Shown: piece by piece, positions 1 through 9,926 of the stretch
Layout of the letters: every line of letters begins with the position of its first letter
Numbering within the stretch: position 1 is the stretch's first letter
Assembly: GCA_951812925.1 (NCBI GenBank)
Contig: OX638368.1
Location: 76,180,909 to 76,244,908, forward strand
DNA length: 64,000 nucleotides
Direction of reading: 5' to 3'
Origin: Calliopum simillimum
Taxonomy: Eukaryota; Arthropoda; Insecta; Diptera; Lauxaniidae
Program-made: the position numbers and the translations under genes
The notes under the pieces: model-generated
What the model saw: only the letters and a program-made list of their open reading frames with translations
Told to the model about the DNA's origin: nothing
Database searches by the model: none

Positions 1-539
1 CATTTGGGGTACATTAGCAAACTTTCACAGTAGACCAATAATTATTTGGTGGTAAAATTGATCCGCTTTATTAGAAAAACATAGTTTCTAACTTATAGCG
101 TAATTTTTTTGTGAAAAAAAAGCCTACTGTATAAGTGAAATTACCAGAGGACACAAAAAGTACAGTTATCTGTGAATCACCCATATAGAATTGAATGAAA
201 AATTGTCGAATTGAATTTTTGCCTATTTTTCCATTTTTTTATTTCATTTGTCATAAATTTGTATATTATATAGGGTGTATATTAGAGAATATCAATTCAT
301 TTTTTGACTTGGTAACATCCAGTTTCGGATTCTAAGTCAAATTTTAATTTAAAAACTCCTTGGGACCATATACATATGTGCGGTTAATTTCGAGGCGCTT
401 TAAAATCGTTTGAAGTTTTGAGTGTTTTTTCTATTACGAGATTATCTTTGAAAATTTAGATCTTCCGTACGATTTGTTGTAATACAATGATCTTGGTTTC
501 GTTGGAAAGGCGTTGTTACATTTTATCAACTTATCTAAC
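1..539. repeat. AT-rich dispersed repeat left of the Copia element
   Basis: No coding sequence is visible. Bases about 300-450 match the reverse complement of 19140-19290, and bases about 190-275 match the reverse complement of 33866-33955. The segment is therefore a mosaic of repeat modules that recur in the window. The last 60 bases resemble the degenerate repeats at 6433-6572 and 18446-18720, which suggests one array into which the Copia and BEL elements inserted. Confidence 0.6.
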
Positions 540-717
540 TGTTAAAATACCTTTGTGTGAAAACACTCTAATAATTTGTATCAAGGATACTTTGTGATTT
601 GTTTTGTATTTTTTATGAAATTAAAAATAATTTTCAGGTTCTTCCAGAAATAAAAACGAGCAGCAGCTTACATTTAATTTTAATAAAAGTAAGATATTTT
701 TATCCCATATTACAAGA
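540..717 (+). repeat. Copia 5' LTR
   Basis: The LTR starts TGTTAAAATAC and ends near TTACAAGA. It matches 6253-6432 with about eight differences. It contains an AATAAAA-like polyadenylation signal. The end lies between 714 and 717, just before the primer site. Confidence 0.9.
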
Positions 718-731
718 GGTAATGGGCGACC
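718..731 (+). promoter_or_regulatory. Copia primer binding site
   Basis: GGTAATGGGC immediately follows the LTR and overlaps the gag start codon at 722. Drosophila copia has a very similar site, GGTTATGGGC, complementary to an internal part of initiator tRNA-Met, because it is primed by a cleaved half tRNA. The same priming here is inferred from that similarity and from position. Confidence 0.6.
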
Positions 732-1030
732 ATCGTAAGGAAGTTCCTCACGGAATTGTGCAGTTCAATGGGATCAACTACGAAAATTGGAGTTTTCGAG
801 TTCGGATGCATTTTGACTGTGTTGATGTGTTGGAAGCTGTGAACAGTTCAGCTCCATCATCGAATGATGCGGCAGTCATTGCAAAATTTAACGAAAAAGA
901 TAAGCGAGCCAAGTCTATCATAGTGAGCTGTATTGCTGATGATTATTTGGACTATGTGAAAGACAAGAATTCTTCAAAGGAATTGTGGAATACTCTGGAA
1001 GATGTTTTCTCGGTGAAGGTGCAACCTTGA
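722..1030 (+). pseudogene. Copia gag, N-terminal part
   Basis: The frame opens at the ATG at 722 (MGDHRKEVPHG) and runs about 100 codons with the copia-type Gag pattern: FNGINYENWSFRVRMHF near the start, then an AKSIIVSCI segment. It ends in a stop just after DVFSVK. The downstream zinc-knuckle part continues in another frame and begins too far along the protein, so a middle stretch of roughly 60 residues seems deleted. Gag would form the intracellular virus-like particle of the element. Confidence 0.8.
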
Positions 1031-1431
1031 CTGAGTGCGATCTTTTGTCACAACTATTTGTTACTCTTCCAGAAAGCTATGATCCACTAGTTACAGCTCT
1101 CGAGAACATGAAAGAAAGTGAACTTACCATTCAGATAGTTAAGCAAAGATTATTAGCAGAAGAAAGAAAAAGAGCTGACCGTGCTGTAGGAAATGATGAT
1201 AAAAAGGAAATTACTGCATTTTCAACTTCAAAAGGAAAGTTTCTTAAATTTAACGGCAAATGCCATAACTGTGGCAAAAGAGGTCACAAAAAGGCGAATT
1301 GCAGGGTCTGTGCAAGTGAACCAAATCTAGCAAAAATACCGAGCAAAGAAGTTAGCAAAGCGGTGTGTTTCATAGCTGACAGAAATAACATTCTTGCCAA
1401 CGAACAGATGACTTTTATGCTTGATTCTTGA
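1021..1431 (+). pseudogene. Copia gag C-terminus with zinc knuckle, running into protease
   Basis: The frame reads LFVTLPESYDPLVTALENM, a typical copia Gag block, then a CCHC zinc knuckle, CHNCGKRGHKKANC, that would bind element RNA. It ends at the protease active site: the expected Asp-Ser-Gly triad reads Asp-Ser-stop at 1429-1431. A single G-to-T change in the glycine codon would explain this. The protease and everything downstream are therefore cut off from gag. Confidence 0.85.
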
Positions 1432-2109
1432 TCAAGTGATCATCTTGCTAAAGATAAGCAATATTTTTCAAAAATTCAAAATTTGAAAAAGCCAATTAAA
1501 ATTAATGTAGCCAAGAATGAAGAAGCTCTGATTGCGAGAGAATATGGAGATATACGTGGGTATACCAATAAGGGTACATTGGTAATACTAAAAGATGTGC
1601 CGTATGTTCCGGATTTGCGTGATAACCTGATATCGGTTCGTCGATTAGCTGGTCTAAAAGTTCATTTTAAGGGAGAAAATGCCATCATCATCAACAATGA
1701 TGAAGACATAGCTTGTGCTAAGTTGAAAGGAAACCTTTATGAAATAATTTTACGAGATAAAAAGGTTAGTGCAAATCTATGTATCAGTGATATGAGCAAA
1801 TTATGGCTTGGTCACACCAATCAACAATCCTTGGAGAAATTGGTTAGAAGCGGTTCAGTGTTGGGGATTGAAAAATGTAAGCCTTTCGGATTCTGTGACG
1901 TATGCGTAAAAGGAAAGCAGTGCCGTAAACCATTTTTGGGTACGCGCGAACGAAGCAAGCGTCCTCTTGAAAGTATACACAGTGACGTATGCGGACCAAT
2001 CACGCCAACAACGTATGATGGTTATCAATATTTTGTCTCCTTCATAGACGAATATACACATTTTTCAATGATATACATATTTGATAAGAAGAAAATCAGA
2101 TGTGTTTGA
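1432..2109 (+). pseudogene. Copia protease remainder and integrase zinc domain
   Basis: After the stop the same frame continues with SSDHL, the rest of the protease motif. It then reaches the integrase HHCC region, LWLGHTNQQSLEKL and FCDVCVKGKQC, and the first catalytic aspartate in IHSDVCGPI. The frame ends at 2109; the next part of the integrase core is in another frame from about 2081. Integrase would join element cDNA to chromosomal DNA. Confidence 0.85.
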
Positions 2110-2306
2110 AAAATTCAAGGATTATGAAGCTCTTGTCACAGCGAAATTTAATGCAAAGATTTCAATATTACGAAGCGACCAAGGACGAGAATATTGCTCA
2201 TCTGAACAACTTGCTTTTTATCGGCAAAAAGGAATTCAATTTGAAAACACAGTTGCGTATTCACCTCAACAGAACGGTATAGCAGAAAGATTCAACAGGA
2301 CACTAA
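2110..2306 (+). pseudogene. Copia integrase catalytic core fragment
   Basis: This shifted frame carries the second catalytic aspartate in ILRSDQGREY and the glutamate in QNGIAERFNRT, the hallmark of retroelement integrase cores. The reading is cut at 2306 by the MITE. The integrase resumes immediately after the MITE at 3115, in phase with this segment. Confidence 0.85.
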
Positions 2307-3111
2307 TGCCGTTTTCCATTGGGCAAAAAAGAGCAATCTTTTTTTGATCTAGATCAAAATCTATTACAATTTGCGTTTCATTGGGAAATCTAGAGCAAAA
2401 TTTTTTGATCTCAGATCAATTTTTTGAAATCTAGATTTTTTCGCAGATTTCATTTGCTCGTACTCATACTATTACAAAGCAAGTAGGGCGAGTGTCAAAG
2501 TGGCAGCATTGTTTGAAATAAAAAAAAAAACATTTCTTATTTTTTAAAAGTCAACCAAATTCATTTGGAGTTCCACGGAACGAATGAATTGCCATAGGAA
2601 GACATGGATATATTCCAGTTAAATTAAATACTTGACTGCAGATTACATGTGCCAAAAAATAAACGTCACCAAGAATGCAGCTATACAATAAATGGAATCT
2701 GCAGTAATTGAAAGCTGCCAAAAAAATAAAACAGATGCTGAAAGTATCTTTAGTTGAATAGTGAATAAGTAGATGAAATATCAGGCGCAAAATATTGGAA
2801 GAATCTCGGTCGAATTCATCCAGAGAAGGAAACAAGGAGCAATGTTATAGCGGACAAAAATCTTTTAAGCACAAAAATAAAAAATGTTAAAATAAAGTTT
2901 TTTGTTTATATCTATTTATTTATTTTGAAAATACAAACGTCAAAATGACAATACACTACTACAACCTTGTTTGTTACTGCAAATGCCAAAACATTTGTAC
3001 CCGTCATCCGCCACAGCAAATACAAAATGATTGCTCCGTTTTCGTGTTTCTTTCAGCAAGAAAAATTTTTGATCTGAGATCAAAATCTAGATTTCCCAAT
3101 GGAAAACGACA
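2307..3111. mobile_element. Non-autonomous TIR element (MITE) inserted in Copia integrase
   Basis: This 805-bp segment has terminal inverted repeats: TGCCGTTTTCCATTGGG on the left and the reverse complement of TGTCGTTTTCCATTGGG on the right. It is flanked by TAA at 2304-2306 and 3112-3114. Palindromic GATCTCAGATC motifs recur in both subterminal regions. A 3-bp TAA duplication fits the PIF/Harbinger superfamily (TWA), but the termini are not diagnostic and no transposase is present. Confidence 0.8.
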
Positions 3112-3114
3112 TAA

Positions 3115-4337
3115 TTGAAAAGATTCGAACGTTGCTGATTGAATCAAAGGTACCAAAATCAATGTGGGGTGAAGCGGCTTTTAATAGTGTTTACATAATA
3201 AATCGCAGCTTAACAAATGCAATAAAAATCGACAAGACGCCTGCTGAACAATGGTATGGACAAAAGCCAAATCTTGGAAAACTACGAGTTTTTGGATGCA
3301 AGGCGTATGCGTGGTTGCCAGAACAGAAAATACGGAAATTGGACAATAAAAGTCAAGAGTGCATGATGATAGGCTACTCACCTAATGGATTTCGACTTTG
3401 GGACAAAGAGAAAAAAAAGGTTTGTATTGCGAGAGATGCCAAGTTCGATGAGTGGAGTTATTATTATGATAATGTAAGGGAAAGCAGCCAACCCAATATC
3501 ATAACATTATGCAGTAATGAGCAAGAGGGGGAAAGTGTTGCAGATGCTATTCCTGCAGATTCGAATCTGGAACTTGACAACATGCAAGAAAATGGAAACT
3601 GTACTGATATTTCAGGAAGTAACCCTCAAGATGAAAATTCAGAGGATGTAAGTGTTCACGATGTCGAAGAAGAACATGTCGGTGACGATGACGAAGCTGT
3701 AGAAGAACAAGACGCAACACAGTTGAGACGAAGTTCACGAGTTCCAGTTCCACGCAAGTTTTTTGACTACTTTACGAGCTACAATGTGACAGTAGCTGAA
3801 AAATTTATTGATACTGCTCCTGAAACTTTTGAGGAAATTTTCAAACGTTCTGATAGCAAGAAGTGGTTCGAAGCAATTGGTGATGAATTACAATCAATGG
3901 AGAAAAATCATGTCTGGAAAATTGTAAAGCGACCAAATGGAGTGAAAACACTTAAGTCAAAGTGGATATTTAAAATCAAAGAAAATGAAGAAGGAAAACC
4001 CATAAGATATAAGGCTCGTTTGGTAGCCAAAGGATTTCTTCAAAAGTATGGAATCGACTACGAAGAAACCTTTGCACCAGTGGCTAAGCTGACTACAACT
4101 CGTACAGTGCTAGCAGTAGGAGTGCAAATGCAATTTCACTTTCATCAATTAGATGTCAAAACTGCGTTTCTACATGGACAGCTAAAGGAAACCATATACA
4201 TGGAAATTCCAGATGGATTAAAAGCAATGAAGGATGGTGTTTACAAGCTGGAGAAATCTTTGTACGGTTTGAAGCAAAGCCCTTGTTGCTGGAATGAGAA
4301 GATAAACGAGTATCTTCTTCAACTTGGATTTAATTGA
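3115..4337 (+). pseudogene. Copia integrase C-terminus and reverse transcriptase N-terminal half
   Basis: An open frame of about 400 codons. It begins with the integrase C-terminal block (SMWGEAAFNSVYIINRS), passes an acidic linker, and enters the Copia RT domain (KARLVAKGFLQKYGIDYEET, then QLDVKTAFLHG with the first catalytic Asp of RT, then LYGLKQSPCCW). It stops at 4335-4337, shortly before the Helitron. The catalytic YVDD box lies beyond the Helitron at about 5298. Confidence 0.9.
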
Positions 4338-4351
4338 TCAAGGCATGATTA

Positions 4352-5248
4352 TCTTCTATCTTCTATATATATAAAAATGACTGTGTGTGTGTCTGTGTGT
4401 GTGAAGCATTATCACTCAGAAACCATTCGACCAATTGAGCTGAAAATTTGGAAATGAGTATATATTAGGTATGGAAATGTTTTTATGCTATACACGAAGG
4501 TTTCCGAAGACCACCCCCCACCACCACCACACTAGAGGGAAAATATCTATGGCGAACTTTCAACAAGTCTTAATTGATAGCTTTTTGGAATACCCGAAGT
4601 TTGCCGAAGGTCACCCGAGGGCTTCATAGTCAAAACGAAGAACATCTAGGTATACGAGAGGGAAAAAATCTATGGCAGACTATCAACAAGCTTTTAAGTG
4701 ATAGTTTTCTGTGACACCCGAAGGTGTCCAAAGGTCACCCGAAGGCTTCATAATCAAAACGAAGAATATCTAGGTATACGAGAGGGAAAAAATTTATGGC
4801 GAACTATCAACAAACTTCAACTGGTAGTTTTTTGGACTACCCGATGGTTCCCGAAAGTCAGCCGAAGGCTTCATAATCAAAACGAACAATATCTAGGTAT
4901 ACGAGAGGGAAAAAATCTATGGCGGACTATCAATAAACTTTAAGTGACGGTTTTTTGTGACACCCGAAGTCTTCATAGTCAAAACGAAGAATATCTAGAT
5001 GTACTACAGAAAAAAAATATTTTAGGCAAACTATCAACAAGACTTAATTGATGGTTTCCTGGGACACTCCAGCTATTCTATTGGTAATTTTTAAGATGGT
5101 TTGAAATGAAATTAACTTTCTCATAATACCTAAATTTTTATTGGTGGCGTTGCAGTGGTGTAACATTTTTATCCCCGTATATCTTCTAAGCTATTGGGAA
5201 TCAAAAAACAAAAGAAACATGCCAAGCGAAGCGGGCAAAGAAGGCTAG
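4352..5248 (+). mobile_element. Non-autonomous Helitron inserted in Copia RT
   Basis: The element begins TCTTCTATCTTCTATATA and ends in CTAG, preceded by a GC-rich GCGAAGCGGGC segment, as Helitrons do. It lies between host A (4351) and T (5249), the canonical A^T target, without target duplication. Skipping it leaves the flanking RT codons in one frame, which supports both boundaries. It has no Rep/helicase gene; its core is a tandem array. The larger Helitron at 15139-17754 shares its 3' end and the same minisatellite. Confidence 0.85.
4540..5060 (+). repeat. Minisatellite of about 124 bp inside the Helitron
   Basis: About four imperfect copies. ACGAGAGGGA recurs at 4654, 4778 and 4901, and each unit carries the phrase CACCCGAAGGCTTCATA followed by an AACGAAGAA block. 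An 81-codon open frame at 4698-4943 is a by-product of the repeats. The reverse-complement array recurs at 16900-17350. Confidence 0.85.
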
Positions 5249-6245
5249 TTGCTTATACATTAAGAGAAGCAATAACAATTACATATTCATATTACTTTAT
5301 GTTGATGATATACTCATCGCTGGGAATTCACTATCATCAATTCAATTATTGAAGACGAATCTCGCTGACAAATTTGAGATGTCAGACTGCGGTGAGTTAA
5401 AACACTTTTTGGGAATTAAATTTGATTACGACCATAAAAATGGTCATTTGGTTTTGTCGCAAGAAACCAACATCGACAAAATTTTAAAAAAGTTTGATAT
5501 GGCAAACTGTAACGCAACAAAAACTCCTATGGAAACAGGATTTCAGCTATCTGAATCTCAAGGAAAAACGACAGATCAGCCATATCGAGAACTTTTGGGA
5601 AGTTTGACGTACTTAATACTTTGCGTGAGGCCTGACATATGTTATCAAATTGGATACATGGGACATTTTCAGCAGAAACCTACAGAAGAACACTGGAAAA
5701 CGTTGAAAAGAATATTAAGATACTTGAAAGGCACAAAGAAATCGAAGCTACATTTCAAACGAAGAGAAAATAGTTCATTGCTAACAGGATTTTCTGATTC
5801 GGACTAGGCTTCAGATATTAACGACAGAAAATCGGTAAGTGGCTATGTTTTTCAAGTTTTTGGAAACACCGTTTCTTGGCGTAGCAAAAAGCAGCCTGTA
5901 GTCGCAACCTCATCTAGTGAAGCTGAATATATTGCACTGAGCGGAGCCACATCTGAAGCTATTTGGTTGAGAGGCATTTTGCAAGACATGGATGTATTAA
6001 ACAAAAATTATACTATACCGATATATGAAGATAATCAGGGTTGTATATTTATGTCCAATAACACGAAGTGCAAGCGTTCAAAACACATTGATGTGAAATA
6101 TCATTTTCTGAGGAATCACGTTTCAAGTGGATTAGTGAATATTTTGCAAATTAACACTGAAAATCAACTAGCAGATATTTTTACAAAATCACTCGGAACT
6201 GTACGATTTGAACACTTTAGAAAGCAACTTCAATTATTAGATTGA
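5249..6245 (+). pseudogene. Copia reverse transcriptase C-terminus and RNase H
   Basis: The RT catalytic box LLYVDDILIAG lies just after the Helitron. The frame continues through KHFLGIKFDY to a stop in the first RNase H block (TGFSDSD-stop near 5805), then resumes with KQPVVATSSSEAEYIAL and ends with KHIDVKYHFLRNHV and QLADIFTKSL before a stop at about 6243. RNase H would degrade the RNA strand during reverse transcription. Confidence 0.88.
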
Positions 6246-6252
6246 GAGGGGG

Positions 6253-6432
6253 TGTTAAAATACCTTTGTGTGAGAACACTCTAATAATTTGTATCTAGGA
6301 TACTTTGTGATTTGTTTTGCATTTTTTATGAAATTAAAAATAATTTTCAGTTGTCTTCCAGAAATAAAAAACGAGCAGCAGCTCACATTTAATTTTAATA
6401 AAATTAAGATATTTTTATCCCATATTACAAGA
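6253..6432 (+). repeat. Copia 3' LTR with adjacent polypurine tract
   Basis: The LTR matches 540-717. It is preceded at 6244-6252 by the purine tract GAGAGGGGG, the expected plus-strand primer. The 3' flank returns to the AT-rich repeat also seen before 540. Confidence 0.9.
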
Positions 6433-6572
6433 CTATCTAATCTTTTGAAAAACGTCATCTGGTTCAAAAGTTATGACCTTTTGAAAGAAGATATTTGAAA
6501 AATTGTAAAATGTAATACATCTTCTTCTTCAAAAAAAAAAAAAATTTAACTTTTAAATTTTTAAATAGTGGT
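6433..6572. repeat. Host repeat between Copia and BEL elements
   Basis: AT-rich sequence similar to 18446-18720 on the far side of the BEL composite. GTGGT at 6568-6572 is repeated at 18446-18450 and is the target duplication of the BEL composite. Confidence 0.7.
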
Positions 6573-6941
6573 TGTTAAATCAATCCATTATATTTAAACA
6601 TATGAATTTCTAAGTATTGAATATTAGGTGAAGTATTTTGAAACCACCCTAGTAATAAGATAAATTTAGTACTGAATCCATTTTCTTTTAACATGAACTT
6701 ATAAATGTATTAGTCTAAGTTAGCATAAGAAAATGAATTAAACGACACTCCAAAAGTGATCATCAAACGAACAAGTTGTTTTAATTTATATCCCGCGCGA
6801 TTTGCTAATCTCTAAAAAATTATTAATACTGTCCAACCAACCTAGTTTTCAAGTGATAAATTCGTTCACTATTCTGTTAAAATAGTAGCGAAACTCTACA
6901 TGAAGTGTTTTCGCGTTTGCAAAAATCATTGCAAATTTTCA
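6573..6941 (+). repeat. BEL 5' LTR
   Basis: 369 bp, starting TGTTAAATCAATCC and ending TTTTCA directly before the primer site. It matches 14884-15079 and the inverted copy at 18077-18445, each at about 97% over the compared parts by eye. Confidence 0.92.
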
Positions 6942-6959
6942 TGGCGCCCGACCAGGGAC
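6942..6959 (+). promoter_or_regulatory. BEL primer binding site, tRNA-Lys type
   Basis: TGGCGCCCGACCAGGGAC abuts the LTR end. It differs at one base from the well-known PBS complementary to the 3' end of tRNA-Lys, so lysine tRNA priming is likely. The inverted third LTR is followed by only the first part of this site. Confidence 0.8.
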
Positions 6960-7523
6960 AGTTTTAATTCAATTTTTTTAATTTTTTTTTCCATAAATTT
7001 TCTCGAAGCAAATTCGTGCCGTTCCACCATTTTTTAAAAAACAGCTTGTTCTTTGGTCAGAGTCGGTAAAAAGTATTAAACTTTAAATCTTTACAAGTCT
7101 TTCGGTCGTGAATTTACTCGTATAAATATTGCGCTAAAATATTTATATTCGAACGTTCAAGTAAAATACGGAATTCGCGCCTATTTTTATCCTCTGAATC
7201 AACGGTGGAGTTAAGTGGAGCAAGCTGCTTACAGATTTTTCCTGATTTTCAAAGGATTGTTTTCTTGATGGTTTGCAGTTGTACTGTTGTCAAAGAGAAG
7301 GAACCAGTAACCAGGTATTCATATGCAATCAATTTTACAGTGCGAGGTTAACTACAAAAAATGCTGCAAAGCACCGCACAAATTAATTGCATATCGTCTT
7401 TGGCATTAAAAATTTTACATAAAATTGCATATACACACATACACACACACAGCTTAAAGTGAAACAAGTGTTTTTTTTCGGTTTTTGTAAATTTTTATTA
7501 AAATTCGTTCACTAAACTAACTA
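6960..7523 (+). other. BEL leader, left part, non-coding
   Basis: Untranslated leader between primer site and Tc1 insertion. A CA-rich microsatellite lies at about 7432-7450. No gene is visible. The leader continues at 9187-9926 after the Tc1 element. Confidence 0.6.
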
Positions 7524-9184
7524 CAGTGAGTAACATTAATATTCGGTTTTTAAAAAAAATTGCTTTCGGAGCTAATATTACCATTGAAATAAACAGAAAG
7601 AAAAATTTTAATAATGGCAAATCAAAGCACTTTATTTTAGCTAAAAATTGACATGCATATCAATAGTTTATATTCTGAGGAATGAAACAAAAAAATTAAA
7701 AAGAACCAACTAGACAAAAATTCATGCAACATTAATGTTCGGTTTTTTTTAAATCATATAAAAAAAGTCTTCAAAAATTAGGAAGGTTTTATAATTTAAT
7801 ATTTTGTGTGATACCCATTGTTTCTTATAACATTACTTAAGCGTTTCGGCATGTTAGAAATAATTTTGGAGGTGTAACCACTTCCAATTTTGTTCCACTC
7901 TTCCTGAAGCCGTGCTTTCAGCGCAGTGATAGACGAAACAGGCGTTAGGCGTACACGGCGGTCCAATTCACTCCATAAATTTTCTATTGGGTTCATGTCA
8001 GGTGATTGGGGTGGAGTTTCTATGACTTTAGGGCAATTATAAAGCAACCAAGACCTCACTTTATACGCTTTATGTTTGAGATCATTATCTTGGTACAGCT
8101 TAAAAGTCCATGAAATACCCATTTTTTCGGCGGATTGCTTCAAATTCTTCTGTAATATTTTCAAATAAGAATATTGGTTCATAATGCCATCAATAAAAAC
8201 TAAATTTCCAACGCCTTTGGAGGAAATACAGCCCCACACCAAGACATGACCACCTCCGTGTTTTACAGTTGTGTTAAGTTTTGATTTGAAAGCTCTGTAT
8301 TTGGCTTGCGCCACACCAATTCCTTTCCATCGCTTCCAAATAAATTAAATTTGCTCTCATCGAGGAATATTACATCATTCCAACAGCTCGGATCCTTCCT
8401 GGTGTGCTCCAATGCAAAATGTAGGCGTACTTTTCTATTACGCATGTTTATCAAAGGTGTTTTCCTAGCTACTCGGCCATTGTACCCTTGCTTTTTAATT
8501 GTGCGGCGAACAGTTTGTGCCGAAACAGTTGTTCCATGCTCAGCAAAGAGTTCAGCAACCAGCTTAAGAGCACTCAACCTGGGGTTAACCTTGATTTTCC
8601 TTACAATCTCCCGTTCTTCTCTCCCCGTCAGCTTTTTTGGCTGCCCTTGTTGCTTTATTGAATCGATTCTTCCTTCATTTCTGAATCTTCGCACAATATT
8701 GCCAACAGTATTAGGCTTCATGTTTAATAATTCGCCAATTTTTTGGTACTTTTCGCCCTTCAGGTGCAGTTCAAGGACTAATTTTCGTTCCTCTAAAGAT
8801 TAATTTTTTCCTTTCCGGCCCATTTTATTTTTAACTTCAGTGATTGACATTACATTAATAAATTTTGAATAATAACGTTTGTCAAAGCAATTTCTATAAG
8901 AGGAATTCCCTTTTTTTACATTAAGAGATGCCACAGCGCTCTTTTTATACGATTTCACAAAAAACCGAATATTAATGTTGCAATAATTTTTTGTTTTGTT
9001 GGTTCTTTTTAATTTTTAGCTTTATCCTTAAAAATAGAAACCATCAATATGCACATCAATTTAAAGCTGAACTAAAGAGCTTTGATTTGCAATTATTAAA
9101 ATTTTTATTATTAATTATTTCAATGACAATATTAGTTCCTAAAGCAATTTTTTTCAAAAAACCGAATATTAATGTTACTCACTG
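7524..9184 (-). mobile_element. Tc1-like DNA transposon with doubled terminal repeats
   Basis: 1661 bp flanked by TA dinucleotides at 7522-7523 and 9185-9186. The termini are CAGTGAGTAACATTAATATT and its inverse. A second copy of the core motif (AACATTAATGTTCGG) lies about 200 bp inside each end, near 7730 and 8965, giving the IR/DR layout known from some Tc1 families. It carries a broken transposase on the minus strand and is inserted in the BEL leader. Confidence 0.92.
7796..8823 (-). pseudogene. Tc1-type DD34E transposase, broken
   Basis: The start is the ATG at 8823 (MGRKGKN), followed by a stop at codon 8 and then by the helix-turn-helix region (KYQKIGELLNMKPNTVGNIV). The catalytic domain shows VIFLDESKFN (first Asp), LYQDNDLKHKA (second Asp) and NPIENLW (Glu). 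I count 34 residues between the second Asp and the Glu. A frameshift lies in the overlap near 8263-8314. The enzyme would cut and join the element ends; this copy cannot make it intact. Confidence 0.9.
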
Positions 9185-9186
9185 TA

Positions 9187-9926
9187 CATACTGGAATAGG
9201 AAAAGTTAAAGTGTTCAAGAGCGTGATTTTACACAAAATTCTTCTAAATTAAAGTTAGCTCAATATAATAAAAATTAATTAACGCCACAGTTGCCGACAT
9301 TTTGTTGTTCTTCCGCGAAACAATTTCTTCCAACATCGCGACCAAACAAAATTTAACACAAATTTTTACAAAAATACTCCAGTCAATTTGTTTACATTTC
9401 GTACTCGTTACATTGTTTTGGTTTTTGACATCAACGAGTGATTGAAGTTTCAAGGCTGCTATTGACGCGCTTCTACACATTACCAGGTAAGGCCTTACTG
9501 CTTCCATCCGACTTTTCAGTTGGAACACATTTTTCTGCAATTTTATTAAATAATCTTGTGTTTTTAAGTAATTCGTTAAAAATTAAACGAAAATTAACGC
9601 AATAACCTTCCGATTTGCTGAATTTTTCCAATTGTATAGCTTTTTGCGATTGAGTCTATTGCGAGATAAATTTATTTCTTTGAGATTTCAAAACTTGCAA
9701 TTGGTGAAACGTTATACTTTGCAAGTCATCGAAAATTTACTCATTCTAGTAAAATCTAAGAACGGAACTTATTCATAAGTTATTTCGAGAATTCAAGAGC
9801 CGTACAATCAACGCAACTATTACACTGCAACGAATTTTAGTGCAAAATTCTCAGTAGGTTGTTTGTTCGCCAATAAATTTGAGCGTTTTTATTGTAATAA
9901 ACGTAAGTGAACTTAGTTTTTCGAAA
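9187..9926 (+). other. BEL leader, right part, non-coding
   Basis: AT-rich leader between the Tc1 element and gag. An antisense 98-codon frame at 9244-9540 has no recognisable domain and I regard it as chance. Confidence 0.5.

Larger units (their letters stand above)
540..6432 (+). mobile_element. Degenerate Copia-type (Ty1/Copia) LTR retrotransposon
   Basis: Two direct LTRs of about 178 bp, roughly 95% identical by eye, enclose gag, protease, integrase, reverse transcriptase and RNase H in that order. Integrase before RT is the Copia order. A primer site follows the 5' LTR and a purine tract precedes the 3' LTR. The coding region has stops, frameshifts and an apparent deletion in gag, and is interrupted by a MITE at 2307-3111 and a Helitron at 4352-5248. 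It cannot move on its own. A clean target duplication is not resolved: TATCTAA lies at both ends, but the flanks are themselves repeats. Confidence 0.93.

Noticed and set aside
4698..4943. 81-codon open frame with internally repeated sequence
   Set aside because: It is two to three units of the Helitron minisatellite read in frame; it has no domain.
535..6441. Target duplication for the Copia element
   Set aside because: TATCTAA is on both sides, but not at the exact LTR ends, and the flanks belong to a repeat family, so a true duplication cannot be claimed.
8306..8803. 165-codon plus-strand frame over the Tc1 element
   Set aside because: It is the antisense shadow of the transposase, whose catalytic motifs are on the minus strand.
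9244..9540. 98-codon minus-strand frame in the BEL leader
   Set aside because: No recognisable domain and opposite to the element; leader regions are often open by chance.
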